From: CAZFOB01 sp964520325
Lineage (GTDB): Bacteria > Actinomycetota > JAICYB01
Reading direction: 5' to 3'
Assembly (NCBI GenBank): GCA_964520325.1
Contig: CAZFOB010000005.1
Span: 62,001-126,000, forward strand
Length of the DNA: 64,000 nt
The stretch's first letter is position 1. Each line of letters starts with the position of its first letter. Below, one piece after another: positions 6,263-16,009 of the stretch. The notes under the pieces were generated by a model that worked only from the letters and a program-made list of their open reading frames with translations, was not told the origin of the DNA and did no database searches. Made by a program: the position numbers and the translations under genes.

Positions 6263-9090
6263 GGTTTGGAGCGTACCGGCTTGCGTCGCCGCTTCGCCTT
6301 GGATGGCGCCGGACCCGACCGCTCGATCGCCTCCAGCTTCCCCCCGAGGTACGCCTCGATGACTTTCGGATCGCTGCGCACATCGTTCGGCGATCCGGTT
6401 GCGATCACCCTTCCCGCGTCCATCACGATCATCCGGTCGGCAAGTTCCATGATCAGCGGAATATCGTGCTCGATCACGAGCAGCGTCATCGCGTGCTCCT
6501 CCTTCAGGTCGACGAGCAGTTCGCCGAGGGCCTCGGTTTCGCGCTGCGCGATCCCGGACGACGGTTCGTCCAGAAGCAACAGCTTCGGACGAAGCGCCAC
6601 GATGCATGCGAGCTCGCAGATGCGGCGGGTCCCCGTCGATAGCTCCTGGATCGGCTTGTTGCGGTAGTCCCAGAGACCCATGGATCCCACGAGCTCACGC
6701 GCTATGTGTTCCCGCTTCTTGTCGCGGCCCCGGAATCCAACGATCGACCCCGCGAAGCTCGTCGGAACCTGGCGTTCGAGAGAAAGCTGCACGGTCTCGA
6801 GCACCGATAGCGTCGGGAAGAGCGCGACGTCTTGGAACGACCGGATCAGACCGAGCGATGCGCGGCCCTCGGCGGACCACGTCGTGATGTCGCGTCCGTC
6901 GAAGTGCACGGCGCCAGTGTCGGGGCGTACGAAGCCGGCGATCAGCTCGAACAGAGTCGTTTTCCCGGCGCCGTTCGGACCGATGAGCCCGAGTGTGGAT
7001 CCCGTCGTAACGTCAAGCGACACGTCGTCGACCGCGACGAGGCCGCCGTAGGACTTTCTGATGTCTGTGGCCCGAAGGATCGTGGTTTCGGGCGCCTTGC
7101 CGTCTACATCGATGCGCCGCATCCGGAGCGTCGCAGGAGCGGCTGCTGGAACCGCGTCCCCGGGGTCCGCATCTTCCAACGACGCCGCGGTCACACCGGC
7201 TCTGCGCCCGAGCCAAGAGATGACGCGGTCTCGAAGCGGCGCGACCAGCTGAACGATGCCGCCGGGGAAGTACAGGATCAGCAGCAACAGGCCGAACCGG
7301 GAAGCGACAAGCGCGATGGACTCGATCGGGATGAATGCCGGAACGCCTTGGACGAGCGCCACCCCGAGCAACGGCCCGGCCAAGATCCCGATCCCGCCGA
7401 CGACCGTGAAGACCACGGCGTCGATGCTGTACTGCGTCACGAAGTTCCCCGGACCGATCCCCGTGAAGGAATGCGCGTACGCCGCGCCGCCGACGCCGGC
7501 GATGAACCCGGCAAGAAGGAACCCCTGGAGCTTGATCGAGTTCACGCGAAGCGCGAACGCCCGCGCAGCGTCCTCGTTGTCCCGGACCGCGAGGAGCAAC
7601 CGTCCGAACCCCGTCCGGCGGACGTTGCGAGCGATCAAGTAGAGACACACGAAGACGAACAGCGCGAAGTAGTAGTACGAACGACCCGTATCGAGCGGAC
7701 GGCCGGCGATGGAGATCGGACGGGGAACGACCCCGCCCCCGAGCGCCCATGTCTGCTTGAGCGCCCACGCCGACATGGCGACGGTGAACCCGAGCGTAGA
7801 AACCGCGAGGAAGAGCCCCCGGATCCGCAGAGAGGGAAGGCCGATCAGGGCCGCGACGAACGCGGCCGCCAGCCCGCCCACCAGGATCGACACCGGACTG
7901 CCGCCCGTTCTCGAACCAAAGACGTACGAGGCGGTGGCCCCGACAGCGGCGAGAGCGAACTGTCCCAGGGTGAGCTGACCACCGAGTCCGGTGACGATGC
8001 CCACCGAAAGCGCAATCATCACGGACCCGAGCAGTCCAGTAAGCGTCGTGGCGGTCACGTTCGACAGGAAGAGCGGGGCAACGAACAGCGCAACCAGACC
8101 GCCTCCGCCGAGGATCCAGCCGAGGTTGCGGATCGTCCAGACCTGTGCGAGCTCCTCCGGCAGCGCTCGCCACGGCTGCACTGCGGCCCACGCGCTTCCC
8201 TTCTCCTCTTCGCGCGACCCCTCACGCGATTGGATCAAGAGCGCGAGGAGGATGATCACGAACAGCGCGAGCTCGGTGATACCCCCGGAGCGGAAGTTGC
8301 GCAGCAGCACGCCCTCGATCACCCCGAGCCCGATCCCGGCTGACATCGCGATCGGGATGCTGGTCATCCGCGCGACGATCGCTCCGGCGAGGCCACGCAT
8401 CAACAGCGAAGGCCCGAACGAAGCACCTGCGAGAAGACCCCCGGGGATGTTCGGTGCCACGAGGACCGCGGTGAACGTCGACAACGCACCGCCGATCGCC
8501 CACGCAAGCGTGGACATGCGCGACGCATACACACCCGCCATGCGCGCGGCTTCGGGGTTCGCGGCAGCGCTTCGCAGGCCAAGGCCGAACCGGCTCCGCT
8601 TCAAGAAGATCGTGAGCCCACCGACGACAACAGGTGCGAAGATGAGCATCCCCGTCGCGGCGGGGTTCACGATCAGCGTGCCAACGTCGAAGCGCGGAAG
8701 GCCCGGTGGCGAAGGGAAGAACAGGCCCTGACTCGTCGCAGTGGTGGTCTGCAGCGTCAGGACGAAGAGCAGCTGACCCAGCCCGAGGGTCGCGACAACG
8801 CTCATGAGTCGCGGTGCGTTCCTCAGTCGGCGGATCACCGCGACCTCGGCCGCGGCGGCGATCGCGGCGCCGAATCCGAGCGCGAGCGGCAGGGCGACGT
8901 AGTAGGGAAGACCGGCGCGGATGACGGCGAGCGCGAACATCGACGCGCCGAGCGCACCGATCTCGCCGTGCGCGAAGTTGATGACGCGGTTCGACCGGTA
9001 GACGATCACCATCCCGGTGCTCAGCAGGCCATAGCCCAGCCCGGTGATGACCCCGAGAACGACGACGGACGCCGGCAGCTCGAATGTCAT
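6259..9090 (-). CDS. LivH-LivM-LivG triple fusion: branched-chain-amino-acid-type ABC importer
   Basis: One 943-residue polypeptide holds three parts that are normally separate. Residues 1 to about 295 are a LivH-type permease (GYGLLSTGMVIVYRSNRVINFAHG). Residues about 320 to 640 are a LivM-type permease (GLGGQLTLGQFALAAVGA). Residues about 671 to 943 are a LivG ATPase with GPNGAGKTT at 704-712, a variant signature LSTGT near 817-821 and LLLLDEPSSG around 837. It would form the membrane channel and one motor of a HAAT-family importer for branched-chain amino acids, amides or similar compounds. The start overlaps the stop of the preceding MFS-LivF gene (ATGA), so the two are translated together. 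The substrate is unknown. No internal stop or frameshift is seen, so the fusion looks real. Confidence 0.88.
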   Translation of the reverse strand: MTFELPASVVVLGVITGLGYGLLSTGMVIVYRSNRVINFAHGEIGALGASMFALAVIRAGLPYYVALPLALGFGAAIAAAAEVAVIRRLRNAPRLMSVVATLGLGQLLFVLTLQTTTATSQGLFFPSPPGLPRFDVGTLIVNPAATGMLIFAPVVVGGLTIFLKRSRFGLGLRSAAANPEAARMAGVYASRMSTLAWAIGGALSTFTAVLVAPNIPGGLLAGASFGPSLLMRGLAGAIVARMTSIPIAMSAGIGLGVIEGVLLRNFRSGGITELALFVIILLALLIQSREGSREEEKGSAWAAVQPWRALPEELAQVWTIRNLGWILGGGGLVALFVAPLFLSNVTATTLTGLLGSVMIALSVGIVTGLGGQLTLGQFALAAVGATASYVFGSRTGGSPVSILVGGLAAAFVAALIGLPSLRIRGLFLAVSTLGFTVAMSAWALKQTWALGGGVVPRPISIAGRPLDTGRSYYYFALFVFVCLYLIARNVRRTGFGRLLLAVRDNEDAARAFALRVNSIKLQGFLLAGFIAGVGGAAYAHSFTGIGPGNFVTQYSIDAVVFTVVGGIGILAGPLLGVALVQGVPAFIPIESIALVASRFGLLLLILYFPGGIVQLVAPLRDRVISWLGRRAGVTAASLEDADPGDAVPAAAPATLRMRRIDVDGKAPETTILRATDIRKSYGGLVAVDDVSLDVTTGSTLGLIGPNGAGKTTLFELIAGFVRPDTGAVHFDGRDITTWSAEGRASLGLIRSFQDVALFPTLSVLETVQLSLERQVPTSFAGSIVGFRGRDKKREHIARELVGSMGLWDYRNKPIQELSTGTRRICELACIVALRPKLLLLDEPSSGIAQRETEALGELLVDLKEEHAMTLLVIEHDIPLIMELADRMIVMDAGRVIATGSPNDVRSDPKVIEAYLGGKLEAIERSGPAPSKAKRRRKPVRSKP

Positions 9091-11363
9091 CGCACCGTGC
9101 GCTTCTTGGCCCCGGCGGCCGCCGGCTTGGTTCGGCGGGTCGTTCTCGCCGAGGCGCCCTGCAAGAACACGGCGCGCAGAAGATCGTCGCGCTTCAGGAG
9201 GTCCTTACTGTTCCCGTCGAAGCGGATCTCGCCCTTCTCCATGAAGTACGCGTGCTCGACGAGGTTCAATGCGATGTTCACGGACTGTTCGACGAGGACG
9301 ACGGCCGTTCCGTCCAGATTGATCGCCTTCACCATGTCCAGCAATTGGCTGACGATCACCGGAGCCAGACCGAGCGACAACTCGTCGATGAGCAGGAGCT
9401 TCGGCCGTAGCATCAACGCCTTCGCCAAGCCGAGCATCTGCTGCTCCCCGCCGGACAGCGTGCTCGCTCGCTGGTCCTTGCGTTCAAGCAGCCGGGGAAA
9501 CGCTTCGAAGCTCGTCTCGATCGCCGCGTCCACGACCTTGCGGTTGCGCCCGATCGAGTACCCGAACACGCGGAGGTTCTCGACGACGTTCATCGGCCCA
9601 AACACGGCGCGTCCACCCGGGATCTGGGTGATCCCGAGACGCAAACGACGCTCCGCGTCCAGATACGTGATGTCCGCTCCCCGGAACCGCACACTCCCCG
9701 CAGACGGGAGCCCTATCCCCGAGGTGACCTTCAGGAGCGTGGACTTCCCAGCGCCGTTCGTCCCCAGTAGGGCAACCATCTCGCCGTCGTCGACGGTGAA
9801 GTCCACTCCGAAAAGCACCTGGACATGGCCATACGAGAAATCGATCTTGCGGCACGCCAACATCGGAAGACGACCGCCCCGCGACGTGATCTGGCGCAGC
9901 TCCTCGTCCTCGAGCGTCTCGTCGATCATCCGGTCGAGGTCCTTGGGAACGAGCACCGCCGTCGATCTGAGGATCAGCGCCCCGACGATGCCGGGAACCG
10001 ATAACGAGACGATCGTTCCGACGATCCCGTACTGACTGTCGACGCTGCCCAGCAGCAGCGCTCCGGCGAATCCACCGACACCGACGGCGATGCCGATCAG
10101 TGCCGAAGCATGAGGCCGCATCCCGGACGGGATCACCGACAACAGTGCGATGGCCAACGACGGTGCGAGGATCGCCAGCAAGCCCGAGGCAACGGCGAAC
10201 GCCGCCACCACCAACCCAAGGTGAGGCGCGATCGCGGCGAGGCAGATGAACACCACCGCGATCGCGATGAGCCACGCGCCGACCTCGACCACTCGCGCCG
10301 GGTCCTTGCGATACATCGCTTCCCCGCGGCGGCCGTAGGCGGCCAGGGACGCGATCGCCACGGCCGACAGGAACGCAGTGAAGATGCCGCGCGCACCGGG
10401 TCCGAGGTTCCATTCCTCATCCAAGAAGAACGCGACGAAGGTCTGATACGGGATCAGGAACACACCGAAGGCCATCTCGACCGCGAGCAACCGGCGGATC
10501 GTCGGGATCAGCAACAGGCGTCGGACGATCTCGAAGAATCCCAGGGTCACGTCGGCCTCGTCGAGACCGGCGTCGGCGAGTTGGGCGACGCCGGTTTCCT
10601 TCTCACGGACGGTCGCGCGGATCTGCTCGGTGTCCCACCGTCCGAACCCCGGGTCGCGAAGCCTGATCGCGGACAACGAGGCGACGAGCGACATGCAACC
10701 GAGCGCGACGAAGGTGCCACGCCATGTGAAGCCGATCGCCGTCACGAACAACGCGATGAGCAATGGTGCCGCAACGTTGCCGAAGTTGTTCGCTGCGATG
10801 TAGTAGCTCAGCGCGCGTACGCGGCCCTCCGGTGGATAGGCGTCGAGGAGGACGGGGCCGTGCAACGCCGTAACGCTGGCGGTCGAGATCCCGTCCAGGA
10901 TCAGAACGAGCGCAAGACCGGAGAGCGCGGTAACGAAGCCAGCCGTGATGGCGACGATACTCCACGCGATCCCGGTGATCACGATGATCAGCGCGCGCCG
11001 AGCTTTCTGCGCCGTGAGGGCGGCGACCGGAAGCGGCCCGAGCGCGGAGGCGAGCGTCTTGATCGCGATGACGCCCGCGATCGCGCCCTTGCTCACCCCG
11101 AGCGTCGCGCTGATCTCGGGCGCGAGGACGCCGAACGCGTAGCCCAAGAACGTATCGACGATCGAAAGGGTCCCCAGCGCGACGAGCGGGTACGCACTGA
11201 TGTTGTGAGACCGGAGCACCTTGCGCAGCGAAGGCGCGTTTTCGTCGGTGCCGGTGACGCCGAGCCGGACGCGCGCCTCAGACCGAAGTTGCTCGCGCGT
11301 GGACTCAACACGCTCGATCAACTCGTCGGGTGCGGCCTTCTTGCGGCGAACGACCTTCGCCAT
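9087..11363 (-). CDS. MFS transporter fused to a LivF-type ABC ATPase
   Basis: The 758-residue product is a two-part fusion. Residues about 55 to 480 are a major facilitator fold with roughly twelve membrane segments and a charged central loop (GFGRWDTEQIRATVREKE). Residues 498 to 758 are a complete LivF-like nucleotide-binding domain: Walker A GTNGAGKST at 534-542, signature LSGGE at 636-640, Walker B LLLIDE at 656-661, followed by VEQSV. The Walker B context DELSLGLAP carries Leu where LivF normally has Pro. Because the neighbouring LivHMG fusion lacks LivF, this ATPase is probably its second motor, tethered to an MFS carrier. The start overlaps the lipoprotein stop by one base (TGATG). What the carrier moves, and whether ATP hydrolysis affects it, is unknown. 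Confidence 0.86.
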   Translation of the reverse strand: MAKVVRRKKAAPDELIERVESTREQLRSEARVRLGVTGTDENAPSLRKVLRSHNISAYPLVALGTLSIVDTFLGYAFGVLAPEISATLGVSKGAIAGVIAIKTLASALGPLPVAALTAQKARRALIIVITGIAWSIVAITAGFVTALSGLALVLILDGISTASVTALHGPVLLDAYPPEGRVRALSYYIAANNFGNVAAPLLIALFVTAIGFTWRGTFVALGCMSLVASLSAIRLRDPGFGRWDTEQIRATVREKETGVAQLADAGLDEADVTLGFFEIVRRLLLIPTIRRLLAVEMAFGVFLIPYQTFVAFFLDEEWNLGPGARGIFTAFLSAVAIASLAAYGRRGEAMYRKDPARVVEVGAWLIAIAVVFICLAAIAPHLGLVVAAFAVASGLLAILAPSLAIALLSVIPSGMRPHASALIGIAVGVGGFAGALLLGSVDSQYGIVGTIVSLSVPGIVGALILRSTAVLVPKDLDRMIDETLEDEELRQITSRGGRLPMLACRKIDFSYGHVQVLFGVDFTVDDGEMVALLGTNGAGKSTLLKVTSGIGLPSAGSVRFRGADITYLDAERRLRLGITQIPGGRAVFGPMNVVENLRVFGYSIGRNRKVVDAAIETSFEAFPRLLERKDQRASTLSGGEQQMLGLAKALMLRPKLLLIDELSLGLAPVIVSQLLDMVKAINLDGTAVVLVEQSVNIALNLVEHAYFMEKGEIRFDGNSKDLLKRDDLLRAVFLQGASARTTRRTKPAAAGAKKRTVR

Positions 11364-11872
11364 CAGCCCGTCCTTCCTGTTCCAACTTCGAACTGGACGG
11401 TGAAGGCGCTTTCGCCGATGCGCTCACCGCGTCCGTTCAGCAACACGATCGTCACCTCGTGGAAGTTCCTTCGCTTCGCCGCGTTCCCCGACGGCACAGG
11501 GAGCCGCTCGATCTCGAAGGTCGTCTCGTTCGTCGAGAAGACGTTCAGGCCCGCGAGGTAAGACTCGTCGGGACACGGCGGCTGACACTTGGGGTCGTTG
11601 CGGACGAGCCACTCCTGCGTGAGTCCGGGCGGCTGCGGTGCTCGGTCGACGTAGACACCGAAGTACCCGGCGCCGCTGCTCACCTCGCCATCGCGTCCTG
11701 TGACCTCGAACCTCTCCACGTCCCATGCGACGGTGAGCGGAAGACGGACCGCTTCGCGATCATCGGGAGCGATGATCTCGACCCGTTCGTCGGCGACGAA
11801 GTTGAGTCCGGAGACACCGCACGCCGAGAGCAGGCTCAACAGGACGAGGAGCGCGACCCGAAAGCGGGTCAC
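11363..11872 (-). CDS. Small lipoprotein of the Liv-type transporter cluster
   Basis: The protein has 169 residues. A GTG start gives an N-terminal hydrophobic stretch ending in the lipobox LLSAC, so it should be a secreted lipoprotein attached through that cysteine. The rest is a beta-rich domain with two further cysteines in CQPPC. I do not recognise a family. The gene overlaps the stop of the solute-binding-protein gene by 4 nt (GTGA) and the start of the MFS-LivF gene by 1 nt. That places it firmly in the transporter operon, perhaps as an accessory docking or stabilising subunit. Confidence 0.75.
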   Translation of the reverse strand: MTRFRVALLVLLSLLSACGVSGLNFVADERVEIIAPDDREAVRLPLTVAWDVERFEVTGRDGEVSSGAGYFGVYVDRAPQPPGLTQEWLVRNDPKCQPPCPDESYLAGLNVFSTNETTFEIERLPVPSGNAAKRRNFHEVTIVLLNGRGERIGESAFTVQFEVGTGRTG

Positions 11873-13470
11873 ACGGGGAGCACGCCAGTGCTGGGCTTGA
11901 AGCAGCTACAAGCATCGACCCAGCTGCCGATCTGGATCGCGGCGACCCCGTCGTGGCGGTCCGCCTTCGTCTGCATCCGGTACGTGCCCGCCGACGGGAT
12001 GACCGGCACGTTGGCGACACCTTGCAACCACGTCTCGGGCGTCAGCTTCGGTCCGGCGGCCTTCGTCGCGGCGAGGTAGTACGCTCCGGTGTCGCAATAG
12101 CCCGGTATCTGCGCGAGCTTGTTGGAGCCCTCGTCGCCGCTGAACGACTCCCCGGCTTTCTCGAAGAGCGCTCGGCATTTCTTGAACGTTGGCGTTTCGA
12201 TGCCGAACCCCTTGGGATCCCACGCGACGAGCATCGAATCCTTGAACTGCGGATAGCTCGCCGGTCCGAGGAAGTCGCGGACAAGCTCGGGGTGATCGTG
12301 CGGGTTGAATCCCAAGCGGGGCCTGTACTGCTGCTTCTCGGCGCCGTCGACGAAGAAGAGCGTGATCCGGACACCAGCCGACGAGCCGAGGAAGAGCATG
12401 TGCGTGCACGGTCCCCCCGGCCGGCTCTTGCAGTTCTGGATCGCGGCGTTGACCTCAGTGGCGTCGTCGAGCTGTTCCTGCACGTTGTCGGCGCTGTACG
12501 AGACCTTGAATTCACATCCGCTGCATAGCGATAGTCCGTTCGCGGCGAGGCGTTTCTTCATCGCTGCGGCGGCCGCATCGTACGAAGGCTGGTCGTAGCG
12601 GATCAGCCCGATCCGCGGCTTGTTGTCCGACGGCTTGGATGGAGAGTACGGAGGTGTGTTCTCTTTGAACTCCTTAAAGAAGCGCTGCTTCACGAGCTGG
12701 TCGACTTGGAACTCGGCCATGCGGTCGAGAGCTGCGTCGGACGGCGTGATGAAGTAGGGGAAGTCCTTGTAGGTCTTGACGTACGACAAGCCCCCGCTGG
12801 CACCGATCTGAGGGATCTTCGCCTTGGTGAAGCACGCCTGCAACGAGTCGCCGCCCGATGTCCAGGCCATGTCCACCTTGTCGTCTTGCGTGAACTTGGC
12901 GCACACCTCCTGATCGATGCGCTCGGCCCCCTTCGAGGTCACGTCGTCGGTGGTGAACGAGTAGTAGACGGGAACGACCTTTCGGCCGTAGACCTTGTTC
13001 CGGTTGACCTCGGCGATGATCGTGTCCCACGCGCGCTTCTGGTCGACCTGCCCGATGCCCCCGAACCCGGCGGCAGCGTTGGCCGTGCCCGGGTCCGCGA
13101 GGTATGTAACACCGACCTTGACGGTCTCGCCGGGCGCAACCGCAACGCTTCCCGGACCGGGCGCTTGGCTCGGGCCCGTCACGGCACCGGTGCTCGCCCC
13201 TCCTCCGGCGCTGCCGCCGGCGCCACCGCCGCCCTTGACGTCGATCGGACTGAGCGTCGGAACTGCGGAACCGTCCGCGGAGGTGCCGTCCTCGGTGAGC
13301 GCCCCGTCCTGCGAAGCGATTGTGTTGGCATCGGTCGAGCTCGGGCTTTGGAGAAGGAGGGCGAGCAAGGCGACGGCGAGAACGATCGATGCCGCTGTGA
13401 GCTGAGTGGCCCGGTCGCCGAGGCGCACGCGCGAGCGGTAGTCGCGGATCCTCTCTTGAAGTTCGCTCAA
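11869..13470 (-). CDS. Membrane-anchored solute-binding protein (Peripla_BP_6 / LivJ type)
   Basis: This 533-residue protein begins with a short Arg-rich cytoplasmic tail, then one hydrophobic segment at about residues 22-40 (LTAASIVLAVALLALLL). A Gly/Ala-rich linker and a large extracellular type I periplasmic-binding fold follow (VKVGVTYLADPGTANA, KVDMAWTSGGDSLQACF, PQIGASGGLSYV, LFLGSSAGVRITLFFVDGA). It is the ligand receptor for the Liv-type importer encoded downstream. The TTG at 13470 is chosen because AGGGGGA lies 6-8 nt before it; a TTG 14 codons upstream is possible. The anchor is a signal-anchor helix rather than a lipobox, which is less usual. The ligand cannot be read; several Cys residues (EVCAKF, QACF, LCSGCEF, FKKCR, CSCF) suggest disulfides. 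Confidence 0.82.
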   Translation of the reverse strand: MSELQERIRDYRSRVRLGDRATQLTAASIVLAVALLALLLQSPSSTDANTIASQDGALTEDGTSADGSAVPTLSPIDVKGGGGAGGSAGGGASTGAVTGPSQAPGPGSVAVAPGETVKVGVTYLADPGTANAAAGFGGIGQVDQKRAWDTIIAEVNRNKVYGRKVVPVYYSFTTDDVTSKGAERIDQEVCAKFTQDDKVDMAWTSGGDSLQACFTKAKIPQIGASGGLSYVKTYKDFPYFITPSDAALDRMAEFQVDQLVKQRFFKEFKENTPPYSPSKPSDNKPRIGLIRYDQPSYDAAAAAMKKRLAANGLSLCSGCEFKVSYSADNVQEQLDDATEVNAAIQNCKSRPGGPCTHMLFLGSSAGVRITLFFVDGAEKQQYRPRLGFNPHDHPELVRDFLGPASYPQFKDSMLVAWDPKGFGIETPTFKKCRALFEKAGESFSGDEGSNKLAQIPGYCDTGAYYLAATKAAGPKLTPETWLQGVANVPVIPSAGTYRMQTKADRHDGVAAIQIGSWVDACSCFKPSTGVLPV

Positions 13471-13629
13471 TGCGGCTCCCCCTAAAACGTTCAAGTCGAA
13501 GGCTAGCCGCAAGCGTAGCTGAGCGTGGACGACCGGCGTTGGTGCGCCCGGCTCAAAGCGCAGGTCAGACCTTGTGCAGTTGAACAGCCTGCGCCCGCTG
13601 TGCCCACCGTTCCCGTCGGGCCGCTTGGG

Positions 13630-14363
13630 TCAGCGGCGCCTCGTGGCCGTCCGGTAGCTGATCGCCAGGCCCGCAGCGCACCACGCGGCCACAACGAGAA
13701 ACGCCAGCCCCGGACGGGAGACGTTCCCGCCCGTCAGGCCGTGGCGCACGAGATCGGCCATGTACTTCACCGGGAGGACCTGATGGACGACGCGCAGCGC
13801 CCCGGGCAGCCTCTCGAGTGGGAAGTTGATCGGCGAGAAGAGCAGGATCCCGATCGAGATGAACGACGAGAGCTGCTGAGCGACTTGCGGCGCGAGCAGC
13901 ATCGCCAGGGCGTATCCCACGCACGCTGCGGTGAGAGCGACGAACAAGATCGCCGGGACGATCGTCCAGCCGATGTGAAGCGAGATGTCGAAACGCAACG
14001 ACGCGACGACGAGAGCAAGGGCCGTCCCCGGGAGTTGTGCGAACAGCCAGAACGTGACGTCTGATGCGAGCGTGGCCAGGCGAGGGATCGGCAGCGACGA
14101 GAGATACTCGAACCGCCCGGTGACCTTTCCCTGGCTCACCTCTTGCGGCACGATCGACAGGCCCATCACGAGGAGAGACATCGTCGGTGCGCCGGTCGCG
14201 AGGAACAACGCCGTGCGCTGATCGATGTTCGGGATCAGGAAGGACAGGCCGTAGACGATCCCGAGCGCGAGCGCGACTTGGATGATGACGATGACCGGCA
14301 AGGATCGCTTGAACCGGTGGTACTGCCAGACGAGAAGGAGCCGGTACGCGCGCAGCGCTTGAC

Positions 14364-14367
<4 letters not shown>
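13630..14367 (-). CDS. ABC-2 type permease
   Basis: The 245-residue integral membrane protein has about six predicted helices, starting VVIIQVALALGIVYGLSFL-like and ending with FLVVAAWCAAGLAISY. It is the membrane half of an ABC exporter with the ATPase encoded just upstream. The GTG at 14367 overlaps the ATPase stop (GTGA) and is preferred over a 41-residue-longer start at 14490 that would lie inside the ATPase gene. The loop FEYLSSLPIPRLATL between the third and fourth helices matches the coupling-helix region of ABC-2 permeases. The substrate is unknown. Confidence 0.8.
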
Positions 14368-15313
<946 letters not shown>

Positions 15314-15317
<4 letters not shown>

Positions 15318-15916
15318 GCTTCGCCGTGTGGCCGGTACAGGGCCAGCAGCCCGTGATACTCCTGCTTGCCCTCACCCGGCTTGTTCGCGGAGAAGGCCTC
15401 CATCAACTCGATGAAGCGGCGCTGGACGTCCAGTACCTCATCGGGCGACAAGTGCCAGCCTGTAAACGTCAAGACCGGCACAGCGCTGGATGGATCCCCG
15501 ATCGGTTTGCCCTCGGTCGCGCGCAGAGCGATCGCGAGCTCGGCAGCAACCACATCGAGCATCGCCTTGACCACACCGCTTTCGACGAGTACCCCGGCAA
15601 GCAGCAACGAAGGGTCGATCGTCCATCCGTGAGCCGTCGCCTGATAGCTGCGTTCCTCGATCCCCGACACCATCCGCGTGCCAACAACGCGAAGAAGCCC
15701 GTGCTTCTCGAGGATCTTCACGTGGTAGTAGAGCCGTGTTGGTGGCACAGCGAGGGACGCGGCCACCTCCTTCACGGTATGGGGGCCGTCCCGCATCTCC
15801 ATGAACAGCCGCACGCGCAGAGGGTCCGCCACGGCCTTGAGCGTCTCGACGTCCTTGATGAGGAACTGGTCTTTCGACAGCTCCTCGATCGACGGTCTCG
15901 CGCCTTCGTTCGTCAT
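15314..15916 (-). CDS. ArsR-type winged-helix transcriptional regulator
   Basis: This 200-residue protein has an N-terminal winged helix: LKAVADPLRVRLFMEMRDGPH, VKEVAASLAVPPTRLYYHVKILEKHGLLRVVG. These are the hallmarks of the ArsR/SmtB-like HTH_20 group that often controls a neighbouring ABC exporter. The C-terminal half is probably a dimerisation or ligand-sensing region; no metal-binding Cys cluster is seen. It is first in an operon with the ATPase and permease (4-nt overlap) and divergent from an S9 peptidase. TATGCT on the minus strand (15926-15931) with TTGATG 17 nt upstream is its likely promoter, and a TCAAG/CTTGA palindrome overlaps that -10, so autorepression is likely. Confidence 0.85.
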
Positions 15917-15922
15917 TCTCTT

Positions 15923-15936
15923 TCAAGCATACTTGA
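15923..15936. promoter_or_regulatory. Operator 1 (over the regulator's -10)
   Basis: TCAAG-CATA-CTTGA is a perfect palindrome with 5-bp arms. It covers the minus-strand -10 (TATGCT, 15926-15931) of the ArsR-type gene. The paired -35, TTGATG on the minus strand, is at 15949-15954 with 17-nt spacing. Confidence 0.6.
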
Positions 15937-15944
15937 TTGTTCAC

Positions 15945-15973
15945 TTGACATCAATGTTCAATTAAACTTGAAT
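15945..15973 (+). promoter_or_regulatory. Promoter of the S9 peptidase with operator 2
   Basis: TTGACA (15945-15950) and TTGAAT (15968-15973) are 17 nt apart, a good housekeeping-type promoter. A second palindrome, TTCAA-N6-TTGAA (15957-15972), lies on its -10. Its half-site resembles that of operator 1, so the regulator probably controls both directions. Confidence 0.6.
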
Positions 15974-16009
15974 GAAATTCTGCCAGCGATCCCACAGGGG
16001 AGAAGAGAC

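Noticed and set aside
6832..8343. Long plus-strand frame of 503 codons over the LivHMG gene
   Set aside because: It is highly charged low-complexity sequence, as expected from reversed membrane-protein codons, with no start signal.
10110..11561. Long plus-strand frame of 483 codons over the MFS-LivF gene
   Set aside because: It has the same Arg/Asp/Glu-rich shadow composition and no domain.
15326..16009. 228-codon N-terminal extension of the S9 peptidase
   Set aside because: It is antisense to the ArsR-type regulator gene. The ribosome site and the promoter lie just before 16010.
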